Part shown: piece by piece, positions 25,485-35,700 of the stretch
Position numbering within the stretch: the stretch's first letter is position 1
Layout: each line of letters starts with the position of its first letter
Assembly: GCA_023053545.1 (NCBI GenBank)
Contig: JAKZAN010000004.1
Location: 4,278,001 to 4,342,000 of the forward strand
Reading direction: 5' to 3'
Length of the DNA: 64,000 nt
Origin: Lepidurus packardi
Lineage: Eukaryota > Arthropoda > Branchiopoda > Notostraca > Triopsidae
The notes under the pieces: model-generated
What the model was told of the DNA's origin: nothing
Databases searched by the model: none
Seen by the model: only the letters and a program-made list of their open reading frames with translations
Position numbers and translations under genes: made by a program

Positions 25485-26635
25485 CCATCACAAGCACCGG
25501 AAAATTGATCTTCAGTCTTTTTCTGTAGCGAAGAAAGTACCAGTATTTCCCGTGTACCGTATCTATGCATTGACATTTAGCACGGGAAGTAACTCGACGA
25601 AGGCGGTTAGTAAGGGCGGAAAGCTGGGTTATAATGTTCTCGGTCACCGGGGCGAAGAGAAGAAAAAAAGGGGGAAAAAATGCAGAGGCATTTTGCAGAG
25701 GAAGACAGTAGCCCATTTTTGGAGTCTCGCACACCCAAAACTACGATCAGCTTATGCAGAATAGCTAACAAGCGATTTCTGTGGGGGAAAATATAGTTTT
25801 ACTGTCTGTAGATAATCTGGCGTGGAAGTTACACAATCCAATCGAGAAAAAAAAATTGAGAAAATAAAAAAAGGAAGTGAAAAGAGAGGCTGCAGTTCAA
25901 AGCTCCCAATCAACTTGCAGAAGAACAAAAAAGTTGCGACTCTTAACAAATATTCTAGTAATCAAGGCAGTAATCAAATCAGTTGTCCCATGCAAAATAA
26001 AACACGATGGCAAAAGTCGCCAAACGCAATCCAAGTTGCGCAGGCTAACAAATCTAAGTTTTTCCTCAATGTCAATTACGGAGCTCATTATTAGAATGTG
26101 TGTAGATTATACGAATAAATTTACATGTGGCAGTATTTACCAGTTTTCTATATAACAGGACATATCGCAGGAGCGCCAATGGCAAAAGAGATTCATCGCG
26201 AGAAGACAATGGAATTTTGTGTGTGATAGAGGTTTACCGATTGTATCTTGGTAATCGTTAAAGCTCCATCTCATCCAAAACAGAACAAAAAATAGCCAGT
26301 GAGTGTTAAGGACAACAAGACTTAATTATTTAAAATGTTATTTAAATAAATTTAGACCAGAAGACCAGACAAATTGTAACAGATAATTTATTACAATAAA
26401 CTAATTTTAAAAAGTGCCATTAATAGAATCCGTTATATAAAGCAGATTTTGCTTGGTCAAACGATGCAAAAGCCCATAATAGTAAGGAGGAAAATGGTCT
26501 CAGAAGTCCTATAAAAAACTTTTTTATATAGGAAAGATCAATATCTTTTACTGCCTATATAGATACGGAAAATGTAATTGAGGAAAAACATCCCTGGAAA
26601 GCATGAGTGCCCTTGAATCTACGCGATAATTAATG
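25485..26635. other. Intergenic region between CAP gene 1 and the retrotransposon fragment
   Basis: AT-rich, with no recognisable coding sequence, RNA gene or repeat. Parts may be further decayed transposon sequence, but I could not recognise any before about 26640. Confidence 0.5.
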
Positions 26636-27510
26636 GCTCTTTACGCAGGTAATTGGTCCTCACCAAACTGGGGGGATACCAGGGCGGAGCATTATACCGT
26701 CAATTTACTCAAAAATAAAGAATGCCAGTGTTTGCCAGAGAAAGGTATCGGCAATACCCGGAGCAGTGTAGCCATTATAAAAAAAGACTATAAAAAGGAC
26801 TAGGTGTTATTGAACTGGACCTGGGAAAAGCGTAAGATAGAGTGAGCATGGAATTTTTATTTCAAATAATGAAACTGTACGGCTTCCCAGATTACCTCAT
26901 TAATAGCACAAAAGGACAGTATCCGTAGCACGCGAAACGCAAAATTCTAATCAATAGTCTTCGCCAAACCTGCAACTTGAAAAGATGGTAAGGCAAGGGT
27001 GTGATTTGTCACTATTTATTTAGCATATACATAAACCCTTTACTAACTAAGCACAGGAATCACAGGGTTTTTAATTATATAGGTGAAACACGGTCTGTAA
27101 CGGTTTACGCGGGTGTTTTAACGATATGCATACTTTTGGGGCACGGCAGGGGAGAGTAGAAAGGACTGGGCAATGCCAAAACTGAAGACCAAAAAACATT
27201 TATAGCTACTTGGGATTACCCTTTTGGGCAGAAGATGTCCGATTCAATTACCGGTAACTCGAGAACAATAGTCCAGTATGCAACCAAAAAAGTTATACGT
27301 GTGGAAGACAAGGTTTTTTATCCATGCACCGAAAAGTAAGTTATATTACCTCTATATTCGTTAGACTTTGATGGGACGGTAGTCTTTGAAAGATTGACCT
27401 ATGCAGTGATTTTAAATGCACGAAAAGACGGAAGACTGGGCTTCGTGGACCTCGAGAACCAATGCCGAATTTTCCACTTACAGAAACTATGGAACGACGC
27501 ACAATGACTC
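26636..27510 (+). mobile_element. Degenerate non-LTR (LINE) reverse transcriptase fragment
   Basis: Reading across frames shows reverse transcriptase landmarks in the correct order. VIGPHQTGGIPGRSI is near 26650. ELDLGKA followed by a stop in place of the Tyr, then DRV, is near 26810. VRQGC-LS is near 26992. VTVYAGV, where YADD is expected, is near 27097. DGRLGFVDLENQC appears near 27430-27470. Frame changes and stops interrupt the run, and the catalytic Asp-Asp is gone, so it is dead. The order and spacing fit an L1/Tx1- or jockey-like LINE. The 5' end, endonuclease and 3' tail were not identified. It lies exactly between the duplicated CAP genes. Confidence 0.75.
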
Positions 27511-27695
27511 AGTTCTATGGGTTTGCAACGTTTGTTACAACTTCCATTAATATTTCCACACTAGTACGCTACAGCTCGGCCAACGTCGAGGTTAATTACA
27601 TTAACGGTCAGGGTCCGATGAGAAAGGGGTCAAGTATGAACACACCGAGTCAATTACTTAATTTTGAAGATCCCTTAAGGACCTCTTCCTACACG

Positions 27696-27702
27696 TATAA
27701 AA
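27696..27702 (+). promoter_or_regulatory. TATA box of CAP gene 2
   Basis: TATAAAA, 82 bases before the ATG at 27778. Spacing matches the paralogue (77 bases), which supports inherited promoter architecture. Confidence 0.75.
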
Positions 27703-27777
27703 GCAAGTCGCCCAGTACGAAGACAAGTTAGCTGTGACTAGCTTCTTCTGCACAGCAAAGTCGACTGCGAAACCAAA

Positions 27778-28767
27778 ATGATACCTTACTTGGTACTCGT
27801 CTTAACTGCTTGGAGTGGCGTTGTCCATGCCCAATCACAAGTTGATTACTGTAAAATTAATCCACAAAACACCCTGTGCCTCTACTCGGTGAGCCTTTAA
27901 CTGCCAACCGCTGTGACACTTTAAAAAAAAAAAAAATCTTTTCTAGCCTTCCAAGTATAGCTCGTCCTGCCCGACGATTATCCCCACCAAAATGACGGAA
28001 GCTGACAAGAAACTCATTGTCGATTTACACAACAATCTACGTAGCAAAGTAGCCCGTGGTCTTGAATTACGGGGAGCACCTGGTCCTCAGCCTAAAGCCT
28101 CTAATATGCGTGCCTTGGTAAGATACTTCAATTAAACATGGAGAAATCCGTAACTCATGTAAATACAGACGTGGGATGATGAGTTGGCTCTCATGGCTGA
28201 AACACACGTTCGACAATGCGTTGTGAATAACGACGCCAACCGTGACGTTGGTAAGGACAACGCTTCCTGTAATCTTTTTTGTAAAGCCTTCTAAGCACAT
28301 TAAAACTTTAGTTCGCTTTCCTGTGGGTCAGAACCTTGCTACTCGGAAAAGTCGACCCGAAAACGGTTTCGTAAACTGGGGCGATGTAATTGAGCAATGG
28401 TACGATGTAGTGTCTGACTTCAACGCAACTTGGGTGAATAAATTCACGTAAGTACAATTTTCGCGCATGATCCGACCAAATTTTAACGAAGCAGCTGGTA
28501 TTCCCTATATTTCAACACGGCAGACCTCAAGTGGCTTTGAGCGGCAATCGTGGCCTGTACACCGCAATCGTTTGGGCTAACACGTACAAAATTGGCTGCA
28601 GTGTAGCCAACTGGCTGGACAGCCAAGGCTGGTACACGTACTTGTACGTTTGTAATTACGGTCCGGGTGGCAATACCTTGTACCAGCCTGTTTATTTAGT
28701 TGGGCCACCGGCTTCTGCTTGCCCGGCTGGCACGAGTTCAAATGTTTCCATAGGACTTTGTGAATGA
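27778..28767 (+). CDS. Secreted CAP/SCP (antigen-5-like) protein 2, altered CAP1 motif
   Basis: Exons 27778-27888, 27947-28117, 28169-28250, 28312-28447 and 28524-28767 give 247 residues. The exon sizes are 111, 171, 82, 136 and 244 nt; the paralogue has 111, 171, 82, 136 and 247. A signal peptide ends near VHA. The CAP fold elements [44 protein letters not shown] and CNYGPGGN are intact. The CAP1 signature GHYTQ has become GLYTA (L178), removing the conserved histidine of the CAP cavity. The protein is therefore likely secreted and folded, but any metal- or cavity-dependent function may differ from CAP 1. It is convergent with OCIAD1, with only 126 bases between the stop codons. Confidence 0.92.
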
Positions 28768-28854
28768 AAGTCACTCTACCAATTATTTTTACAACTAAAA
28801 TTAACCCTAGATACACAAGGTAAGGTAGTGAAATGTGAAGACTACTTTATCTGC

Positions 28855-28860
28855 AATAAA
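28855..28860 (+). terminator. Poly(A) signal of CAP gene 2
   Basis: AATAAA 88 bases after the stop. Cleavage is expected just before or within the end of the OCIAD1 coding sequence (28894). Confidence 0.65.
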
Positions 28861-28893
28861 CGTATCTATGCAATGCAATGGAATAGTTCCCCT

Positions 28894-30122
28894 TCACTCT
28901 TCCCATACATCACCATAAGCAGTCTTGGGTTTCCTGTTCAAGTCCGACTGAGGCTGTAAAGGTTGAGTAGTATAAGGACCTGGACGAGGATCTCCCAAAC
29001 GTCTAAATCAGAATTAAAAGCGAATTCAAAAGGAAAAAGGAACAGAACTTGACTAGAAATTACTTGAATGCATCGCTGGAGGCAGAACGTTTCTGTTCAT
29101 ATTCTTCCCTATTTTTCTTCCTTAGCTCGTCGTAACTGGTAAACGTTTGGGAAGGAGAAGGCAAATCGTCTTCCAGAGTGGTATACTGTCTATCGAGACT
29201 AGGCCTGAAAGTATCGTCTAAACCAGACTGACTTGGCGGGGCATCGTAAAAGGCGTCTCTGGCCCGGACGTCTTGATCGAAAAAGCTTTTCGGCTGCGTT
29301 TCAATGCCTGACTGATCACCAATAAAAGACGGCAACATGCCTCCGGATTCCATGGCAAACCTAAGCGCAGTTTAATTGAATAGTTGCATGATAAAGTAGG
29401 GTTGAAAATAAAATCATATTACGATTCTTGTAGTCCAACTTGGCCTTTTCGACGTCTAAGAGCCTCGCCAATGGTACTATTAGGAAGTTTCATAAGCTTT
29501 TCCGCGCACTGCTTCTGATAAGAAGCTTTACCGAGGAAATAGCCCATTACGGCGCCTACCATCACTTTCGGAGTTGGACCCCAACGAGCACTTGGCTTCA
29601 AATAGCCTATATGTTCCAATAGTTGCTTAGAATGATTAAAAAAAATGTTTGAACATCTGTTCGTTTTATATACCAAGCCTAACAGCATAAAAGGCAGACG
29701 TTCCAAAGATAGCCGCCAGGGGTAAACAACGGTAATAGAAACTCTCAATGTTGCATTGCCTTAGTACCCGTAGTTCTTCCGGGCTGAATTTGAAGTTCTA
29801 TATGAAGTAAATTATAAATAAGATTTTACTTGTTAGGAAAGCAAAATAAACAATCTATAGCAGTCTATAGGTGAAGGTGAATCAGTCTATAGGTGATGCA
29901 GTCTAAGCAGTCTATAGGTGAAGTTTTAGTGTTCACAAAATACAATAACACTTTTGTCAGGTTAGCGTTAGGTTAATATGTTCAAAGGAAATATGCGCAA
30001 GCTTAGACTGAATTCACATACTATAGTGTGATATATACATTACTTACAGGATTTGGTCCGCCTTCTCTCTGAATATGCTGTTCATCTGGACTAATTTGAT
30101 TTTGAATACCAGTCCGATCCAT
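28894..30122 (-). CDS. OCIAD1: OCIAD1 (OCIA-domain, mitochondrial/endosomal membrane protein)
   Basis: Five exons, 30122-30048, 29797-29674, 29606-29423, 29360-29064 and 29002-28894, join to 262 residues (human OCIAD1 245). The OCIA domain covers roughly residues 28-115: FSPEELRVLRQCNIESFYYR, a hydrophobic segment (LPLAAIFGTSAFYAVRLG), GPTPKVMVGAVMGYFLGKAS as a second membrane segment, and EKLMKLPNSTIGEALR. The acidic/polar tail has the family motif SYDELRKKNREEYE and ends AYGDVWEE, like human KYGDTWDE. Human OCIAD1 lies in the mitochondrial inner membrane and affects complex III/I assembly. Drosophila Asrij is endosomal and controls JAK/STAT and Notch in blood cells. Its 3' UTR must overlap the CAP-2 gene. 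CDC37 is head-to-head, 714 bases away. Confidence 0.93.
29861..29921. repeat. Irregular short tandem repeat in OCIAD1 intron 1
   Basis: CAGTCTATAGGTGA occurs at 29861-29874, 29883-29896 and 29908-29921, with partial units (CAATCTATAG just before, CAGTCTA near 29899) between. It lies in intron 1 of OCIAD1. It looks like replication-slippage expansion and is useful mainly as a polymorphic marker. Confidence 0.8.
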
Positions 30123-30836
30123 TTTGCTATTAAAACATCCACAGAGTCAAGAAGGATATCGAACTTTTCGGTCTGCTTCTTTGTTTACTGTTTACATAAT
30201 AAGCAAGTCAAAGCTTTGCAGTTAGCGTCACCTACTAGAAGCAATCGGGACCAGCAAGGGGAAATCTCTGATCAGCAAACCACATGAATTAAAATTAAGT
30301 GTGTGAGCTTCTCTGCTGAAGTTTGAAGCTAATGTTTCATCTAAAATTAAAACGTTTACAAGAAAAAAAACTAACATGGAAAGAATGAAAAGTAGTACAC
30401 AAAAAATTGAGATGCTAAAAACATTAAGCATGCCGTTTGCATATCCGCTATTTTCCGCGAGGTCCAATTCACGCAATGCAGGTTGGTAGCGCTGAGTTGG
30501 AAACCAGGAGGACAAGAGGGGGTGGATTCTTCGGGAACAGTAAAACCGGGATTTTTCAAGGACAACCAGGACGATACTGCCCAACAAAGATATAATTATA
30601 ATTATATTATAATCATCTTTATAAATATCATTGAGTGCCAAAAATATTTCACCAGTGCATCAAGTGGACCCCTCCGTAATCGTGAGCTTTTCGTTCCCGG
30701 TGTATAGTGTATAGTACGCTAGCGCTATGATAGGTGGCTGTTTATCTACTGTTTGTAAATTAAATTTCTAGAAAAATCAGCGATCGCGATAAGTTTCTCG
30801 TACTAATTTGTAACTACAGGGAATTGTTGTGGGAAA
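30123..30836. promoter_or_regulatory. Divergent intergenic region OCIAD1/CDC37
   Basis: 714 bases between two outward-pointing start codons. It must hold both promoters and leaders. Open frames here are hydrophobic or AT-derived and show no family resemblance. No TATA box convincingly placed for either gene was seen. Confidence 0.55.
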
Positions 30837-32303
30837 ATGGTTGATTACAGCAAATGGAAAGATATTGAGGTAAGTAAGTTTCATTGAGGCTCATTAAACA
30901 ATAATTTCTAGTAATGTCTATTGCTCGCTATCAAAAGACAAAGGGTGTAGATGGAAGAGACAGTAACTTAAGGTTACAGGAAACAGAAACAAACTTGCAT
31001 TAAGCTACCTTTTTCAGATTTCAGATGACGAAGATGAAGTTCACCCCAATATTGACACCCCTTCGCTGTTCAGGTGGCGTCATCAAGCACGAGTGGAGCG
31101 TATGGAACAAATGAAATTAGAGCATGAAGCACTAGAAAAGGAAAAGGCGGCGTAAATACTATCTTGCCACCTATTAACATACTTGTTTCATTGTGTACCT
31201 TTTCTTTTTTTTTTACAGAATTGCAGCCAAGTTAAAATCAACTAGGGAAAAGCTTTCTAGCCCTTCTGAAGGGGTAGATTTGTCCGCCTTAAAAAAAGAG
31301 CTTGACGCAGCCGAGACGGAGATGGATAAAATAAGGAAAATCGAAGATGAATTTCGCAAGAAAGAAAAGGTTCGTTGTTAGTTGTACGAATAGACTAGTT
31401 TGACTAAATAACCAATCGATATCCTATCCAGTTAACCCCATGGAATGTGGACACTATTAGCAAAGAAGGCTTTGCCAAGACGGTAATCAACACCAAGCCC
31501 GCCCTTAAAGCTGAAGAGCTTACAGATGAAGAGAAGGAAGAACGAATGAAGCAGTTTGTCAAAGCCAAAGAGCCCTTGCTGAAGCAATTTGGCATGCTGC
31601 GTAAGTACGACGACAGCAAACGTTTTCTACAGGAACATTTGGAGCTCGTTTGCGAAGAAACGGCTAATTATTTAGTGATCTGGTGCATCAACTTGGAAAT
31701 GGAAGAAGTAAGTTCCTTTATTAAACTCCCTTTAAAATTCTGAGCCTATCCGAACATTCTTGCAGAAACCTGATCTGATGGAACACGTCGCCCATCAATG
31801 TATCTGCATGCAGTACGTTTTGGAGCTTTCCAAACAACTGGACATAGATCCTAGAGCTTGCGTAGGTTCCTTCTTTAGCCGGTAACTAACCTTACAATTT
31901 AAGTCAAAAAGTTCCCTTTTTAAATAAATAATGTCTCTGTAGAATCCAAGTTGCAGATCCCGAGTACAAACGAGCGTTCGATGATGAGTTGACTGGTTTC
32001 AAGGATCGTATTCGTCGGCGCGCCAAAGAGAAGTTGGAAATCGCTTTGGCCGAGGCTGAGGAAGAAGAACGCAAGGCTCGATTGGGGCCGGGCGGCTTGG
32101 ATCCTGTCGAAGTCTTCGATTCGCTGCCTGCTACGCTTAAGGATTGCTTTGAAAGGCAAGATATCCCCATGCTTCAGAAAGCCATTGCTGAGCTACCCGA
32201 AGACGAAGCTCGTTACCACATGAAACGCTGCGTCGATTCCGGTCTTTGGGTTCCTGAGGCCAACAAGAAAGACGAAGAGGAGGATACTCCTACAGCTGAA
32301 TAG
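30837..32303 (+). CDS. CDC37: CDC37, kinase-specific HSP90 co-chaperone
   Basis: Six exons, 30837-30869, 31018-31151, 31219-31369, 31432-31707, 31766-31881 and 31943-32303, give 356 residues (human 378). The N terminus [18 protein letters not shown] is near-identical to the human one and keeps the CK2 site Ser13 needed for kinase clients. [20 protein letters not shown] and a charged coiled coil follow. Next come [10 protein letters not shown], the HSP90-binding middle domain (residues about 130-280, including [12 protein letters not shown]) and a short acidic C terminus (DEEEDT). It is cytosolic and loads protein kinases onto HSP90. The exon 3 donor is the weak AAG|GTTCGT, required by phase and by an in-frame stop just beyond. 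Confidence 0.95.
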
Positions 32304-32727
32304 AATTACTTTCCTCTTTTTGGGAAGAATTAATGGTGTTTTAATTGTTTGAAGCCTCGAAGATTCCTTATGAAAAATTTTCAAAGTTGCTTAAACTCTG
32401 CACGCATGATTGTAAGTGAATAAAGATACTACATACATGCAAGAGCTTTTTTACTTCTCAACGACTCTATTGATGAAATCATCCGCGCAACTCCCACAAA
32501 ACAAGCAACAGCTGAAATCGTACAATACCTACCTTCTTGGCATTCAAGCCAATTACTTTAATAGTTTACTTAAGCGGATCCAATTTTTGTTAAGCTTAAA
32601 TTTTTCAGAGGGAAAGATTCAAAGAAATAATGAGAAAATGGGGAGGGAAAGCAATTCTTTTCTGATAAAAAAAAAGTCCTCAAATACTTTAAAATCAATA
32701 TACGGAAAGCCACGTTGTCAAGTGGGT
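32304..32727. other. Convergent 3' UTR interval CDC37/SNRNP70
   Basis: Holds the CDC37 3' UTR with its poly(A) signal and, on the other strand, the SNRNP70 3' UTR. A minus-strand ATTAAA at 32557-32562 is a possible SNRNP70 signal. A long plus-strand frame here is antisense to SNRNP70 and is not a gene. Confidence 0.55.
32419..32424 (+). terminator. Poly(A) signal of CDC37
   Basis: AATAAA 116 bases after the CDC37 stop codon. Confidence 0.65.
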
Positions 32728-35700
32728 TTAGTAATTCTCAGGTTGGAATCCGTATTCAGCATTAGGGTCGGTTTCTTCATATTTGATAGCATTAGGATCG
32801 TACTGGTACCCACCATCGCCATTGTACTCAGGATAGTCTACAAAATATTGTGTTTAGATCAACTTGATTTACAAGTGTACCACAAATTCTAGAGAACTTA
32901 CCATCCATAGGCTCTTCCTTGATACGAACTTGCTCCTCACGTCCTGGTCTTCCGGAGTCGCGTCGGTCACGGTCCCTATTTTATCACAGAAGTGAATTAA
33001 AGTTTTAAACTGCGAAGGACAGATATGTAACAAAGTTTTCTTACTTCTCACGGCGATCCTTTTTACGATCTCCGTCTCTGGATCGACTCCTTCGCGATCG
33101 CTTTCGATCTTTGTCTGGTCTCGACTCCTTGTCCTTCTCGCGGTCCTTATCTTTATCCCGGCCACGATCTCGTTCACCATCCCGATCACGTGAGCGACTC
33201 CTTTTTCTTTTGCGCTCGCGACTATATAGAAAACATGTTAATTTAGTTTTTTTTTTTTTTTTTTTTTAAAGTCAAGGTATTCAAATATGCATTATTTTAT
33301 TTCTTACCTCTTGGACCTATGTTTGCGATCCTTCTCTCGTTCCTTGTCTCGGTCTCCATGATCGCGACGAGGGGAACGGGATCTTCTCTTTCCTCTTGAG
33401 CTGGCTGACTCTAACTCGCGCTCTCTTTCGCGCTCCTTTACCTTTTCCCTCTCCAAGTATCGGTCGCGTTCCCGCTCGTTGTCTTCTCTCCCAGAGTGCT
33501 TCACATTGACTTCCGGTCCTCCTCGTCTCGTACCACCTAATCCTCCACCTAAGAAAACCCCAAAATATTTTTTTAAAAAAGTCCGAAAAATCGAAGAGCA
33601 AAACAAAATTCAACTTAAGTTCCATCATTCCCAAGAAAAAAGCAGCATATTCTGTCACTTTCGCCTTGGAAAAAAGTGGGATCTTTAATTAAGTTCGCCT
33701 TGTAACAGAGCTTAATTAATCAAAGTTATTTTACCTAGACGTCTTGGGAGCCAGCCTTTAACGGTACGAGCTCTTTCCACGTCGACCAGCACTCGTTTTC
33801 CGTCAATCTTCTTTCCGTCTGCATGCTTGTAAGCCGCTGTGGGTATACATACCATCGTGTATGTGGTTTTGTTGAAAGGGGTGTGTAACAAGGTGTTGGC
33901 GAAGGGGGGATGATGATAAAGGGGGAGGGACATAACCGTATTTCATTTAGTGAAACTCCCAAGAACTCGTCGCTTATTACACGCTCCCACAAACTCTCAT
34001 CCCTGATAAATTTGTACCCGTTTTTCAAACATCTCGTTTTACATGCACGTAACTAATTAAGTCAGCACACTTTCGTCGCCTTACTCCCATACCAAGAGTA
34101 AAACAAGACCAAAGTACTGATAAGTGCTAGAACAGCTCAAAGTTTATACACACTTTCCTTTTATAAATATTAATTAGCCGAGAAGATGTAAGAAAACGGG
34201 GCATTTTCCTAATTTTCCGTGAAAAAAAAAACACTTTCCTACCAACGCAGATTACTTACACGCTCCTGTACATGTCACACGGTGCGACCTGCTACATTTT
34301 TTTAGTGTTCGATAAAAAAAAATCGGAACCTTTTGTGTGTTTTGTTTACCGCGCTTACCCTGATAACCAACCTGCTTCCCAAACGCGTGAAACGCGGGGC
34401 AGAGAAGAGAACCAAGGAATCCCGGACAACGTAGTCGGACTTACCCGAACTACTTACCGGCAACTCTTACTTTCTTTTTTTACTAGAATTACGTTACAAA
34501 TTGAAGAAAAAACTTGCCCAGAGCTTACCTCAAATTGGTGTTAAAAAATTACACAAACTTTAACATTTTTGAAAACCCAAAACGAGTTACCAAATCCATT
34601 TTCGGACAATATCTAACCTAATCTAACCATTTACCTGTCTCCACTACCAACTTCCGTAACAGCTCACACCACGGTGTTAAATCTTAGCTTTTAGTTCAAA
34701 ACCAAAGTTGGAACGTGAGAATGAGAACAAGGAATTGAGAGGCTAAATTTGAGCCTTTTTGGGCGAAATGCTAGTCCAACATTAAAAAATAACAAGTTAA
34801 AAAAGGTAGAAATTGCTGGGTTTCGCTGGAGGGAGTAAAGCCAGTTCTTTTTTTTTTTTAAAGAAGAAACAAGAAACGTGCCCTTGACGGGAATCAAGGC
34901 TTGCACTCCCCCGAAGAAAAGAAAACACAAACTTTACAGGAAGGAAATTGAATACAGAAAAAGAAGGCGAGAACTACTTACAATGCATGTCCCTCTCGTG
35001 CTCATACTCAATAAAGGCATAACCCCTGGGCTTCCTTGACTTCTCGCCTGACACCAAGATGATCTATACAAAAAATGACTGTTTTCTTAGAAGGTTCCGT
35101 TTAAAATCGTTTCGCAAATTTTTGTCAGTCAAAACATACCTTGCGAATGGCTCCATATGCTTCAAATTCGCGCCGTAACTTTGACTCAGAAGTGTCGTAA
35201 TTCTGCCAAAGAAAAGTATAAGAAAAATTAGTAGTAGTATGGTCAGTAGCGAAGAAGTTCTGAAAACTTAATAAGCTCCGGTAAATTTTAATCTAGAATA
35301 CGTCCACCCCTAAATTCTAAAGTTTACTTACAATTCGAGCAATAAAAAGTGTCTTGAATGCATCGGTGGTACTGGCAGGATTATTAGTAGGCTCCCCTGA
35401 GAAAGAGAAATGTAAAAAATTTCATTTACTTATTTCTTGTGAAAACATGCTGAAGGTCAGTCAATTATGAAACGCATCAATCAATTGGCAATTAAGCGAT
35501 CAAACTTACATTTGGCGATTTCCTGTTCCAGTTTATAGGTGACTTGTTCAGCTTTTTCACGGCGTTTCCGTTCACGGCGTTCTTCTCTTGTCTCTGCCCT
35601 GGTGGGAGGGGGCGTGTCCTTCGGATCCTGCGGAATACCGAATCGGAGTGGAAAGGAAAACGTTAGGAGAATCAACAAATAATAAAAAAATGACCCTACA

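Noticed and set aside
27462-27731. 89-codon plus-strand frame before CAP gene 2
   Set aside because: It is out of frame with the LINE fragment it overlaps and runs through the CAP-2 TATA box.
30228-30641. Hydrophobic minus-strand frame between OCIAD1 and CDC37
   Set aside because: No family resemblance. The hydrophobic run comes from AT-rich DNA (poly-Ile), and the interval must hold two promoters.
32416-32892. 158-codon plus-strand open frame after CDC37
   Set aside because: It lies antisense to the SNRNP70 3' UTR and last exon. It begins with a non-ATG codon and has AT-driven composition; the minus strand gives the real protein.
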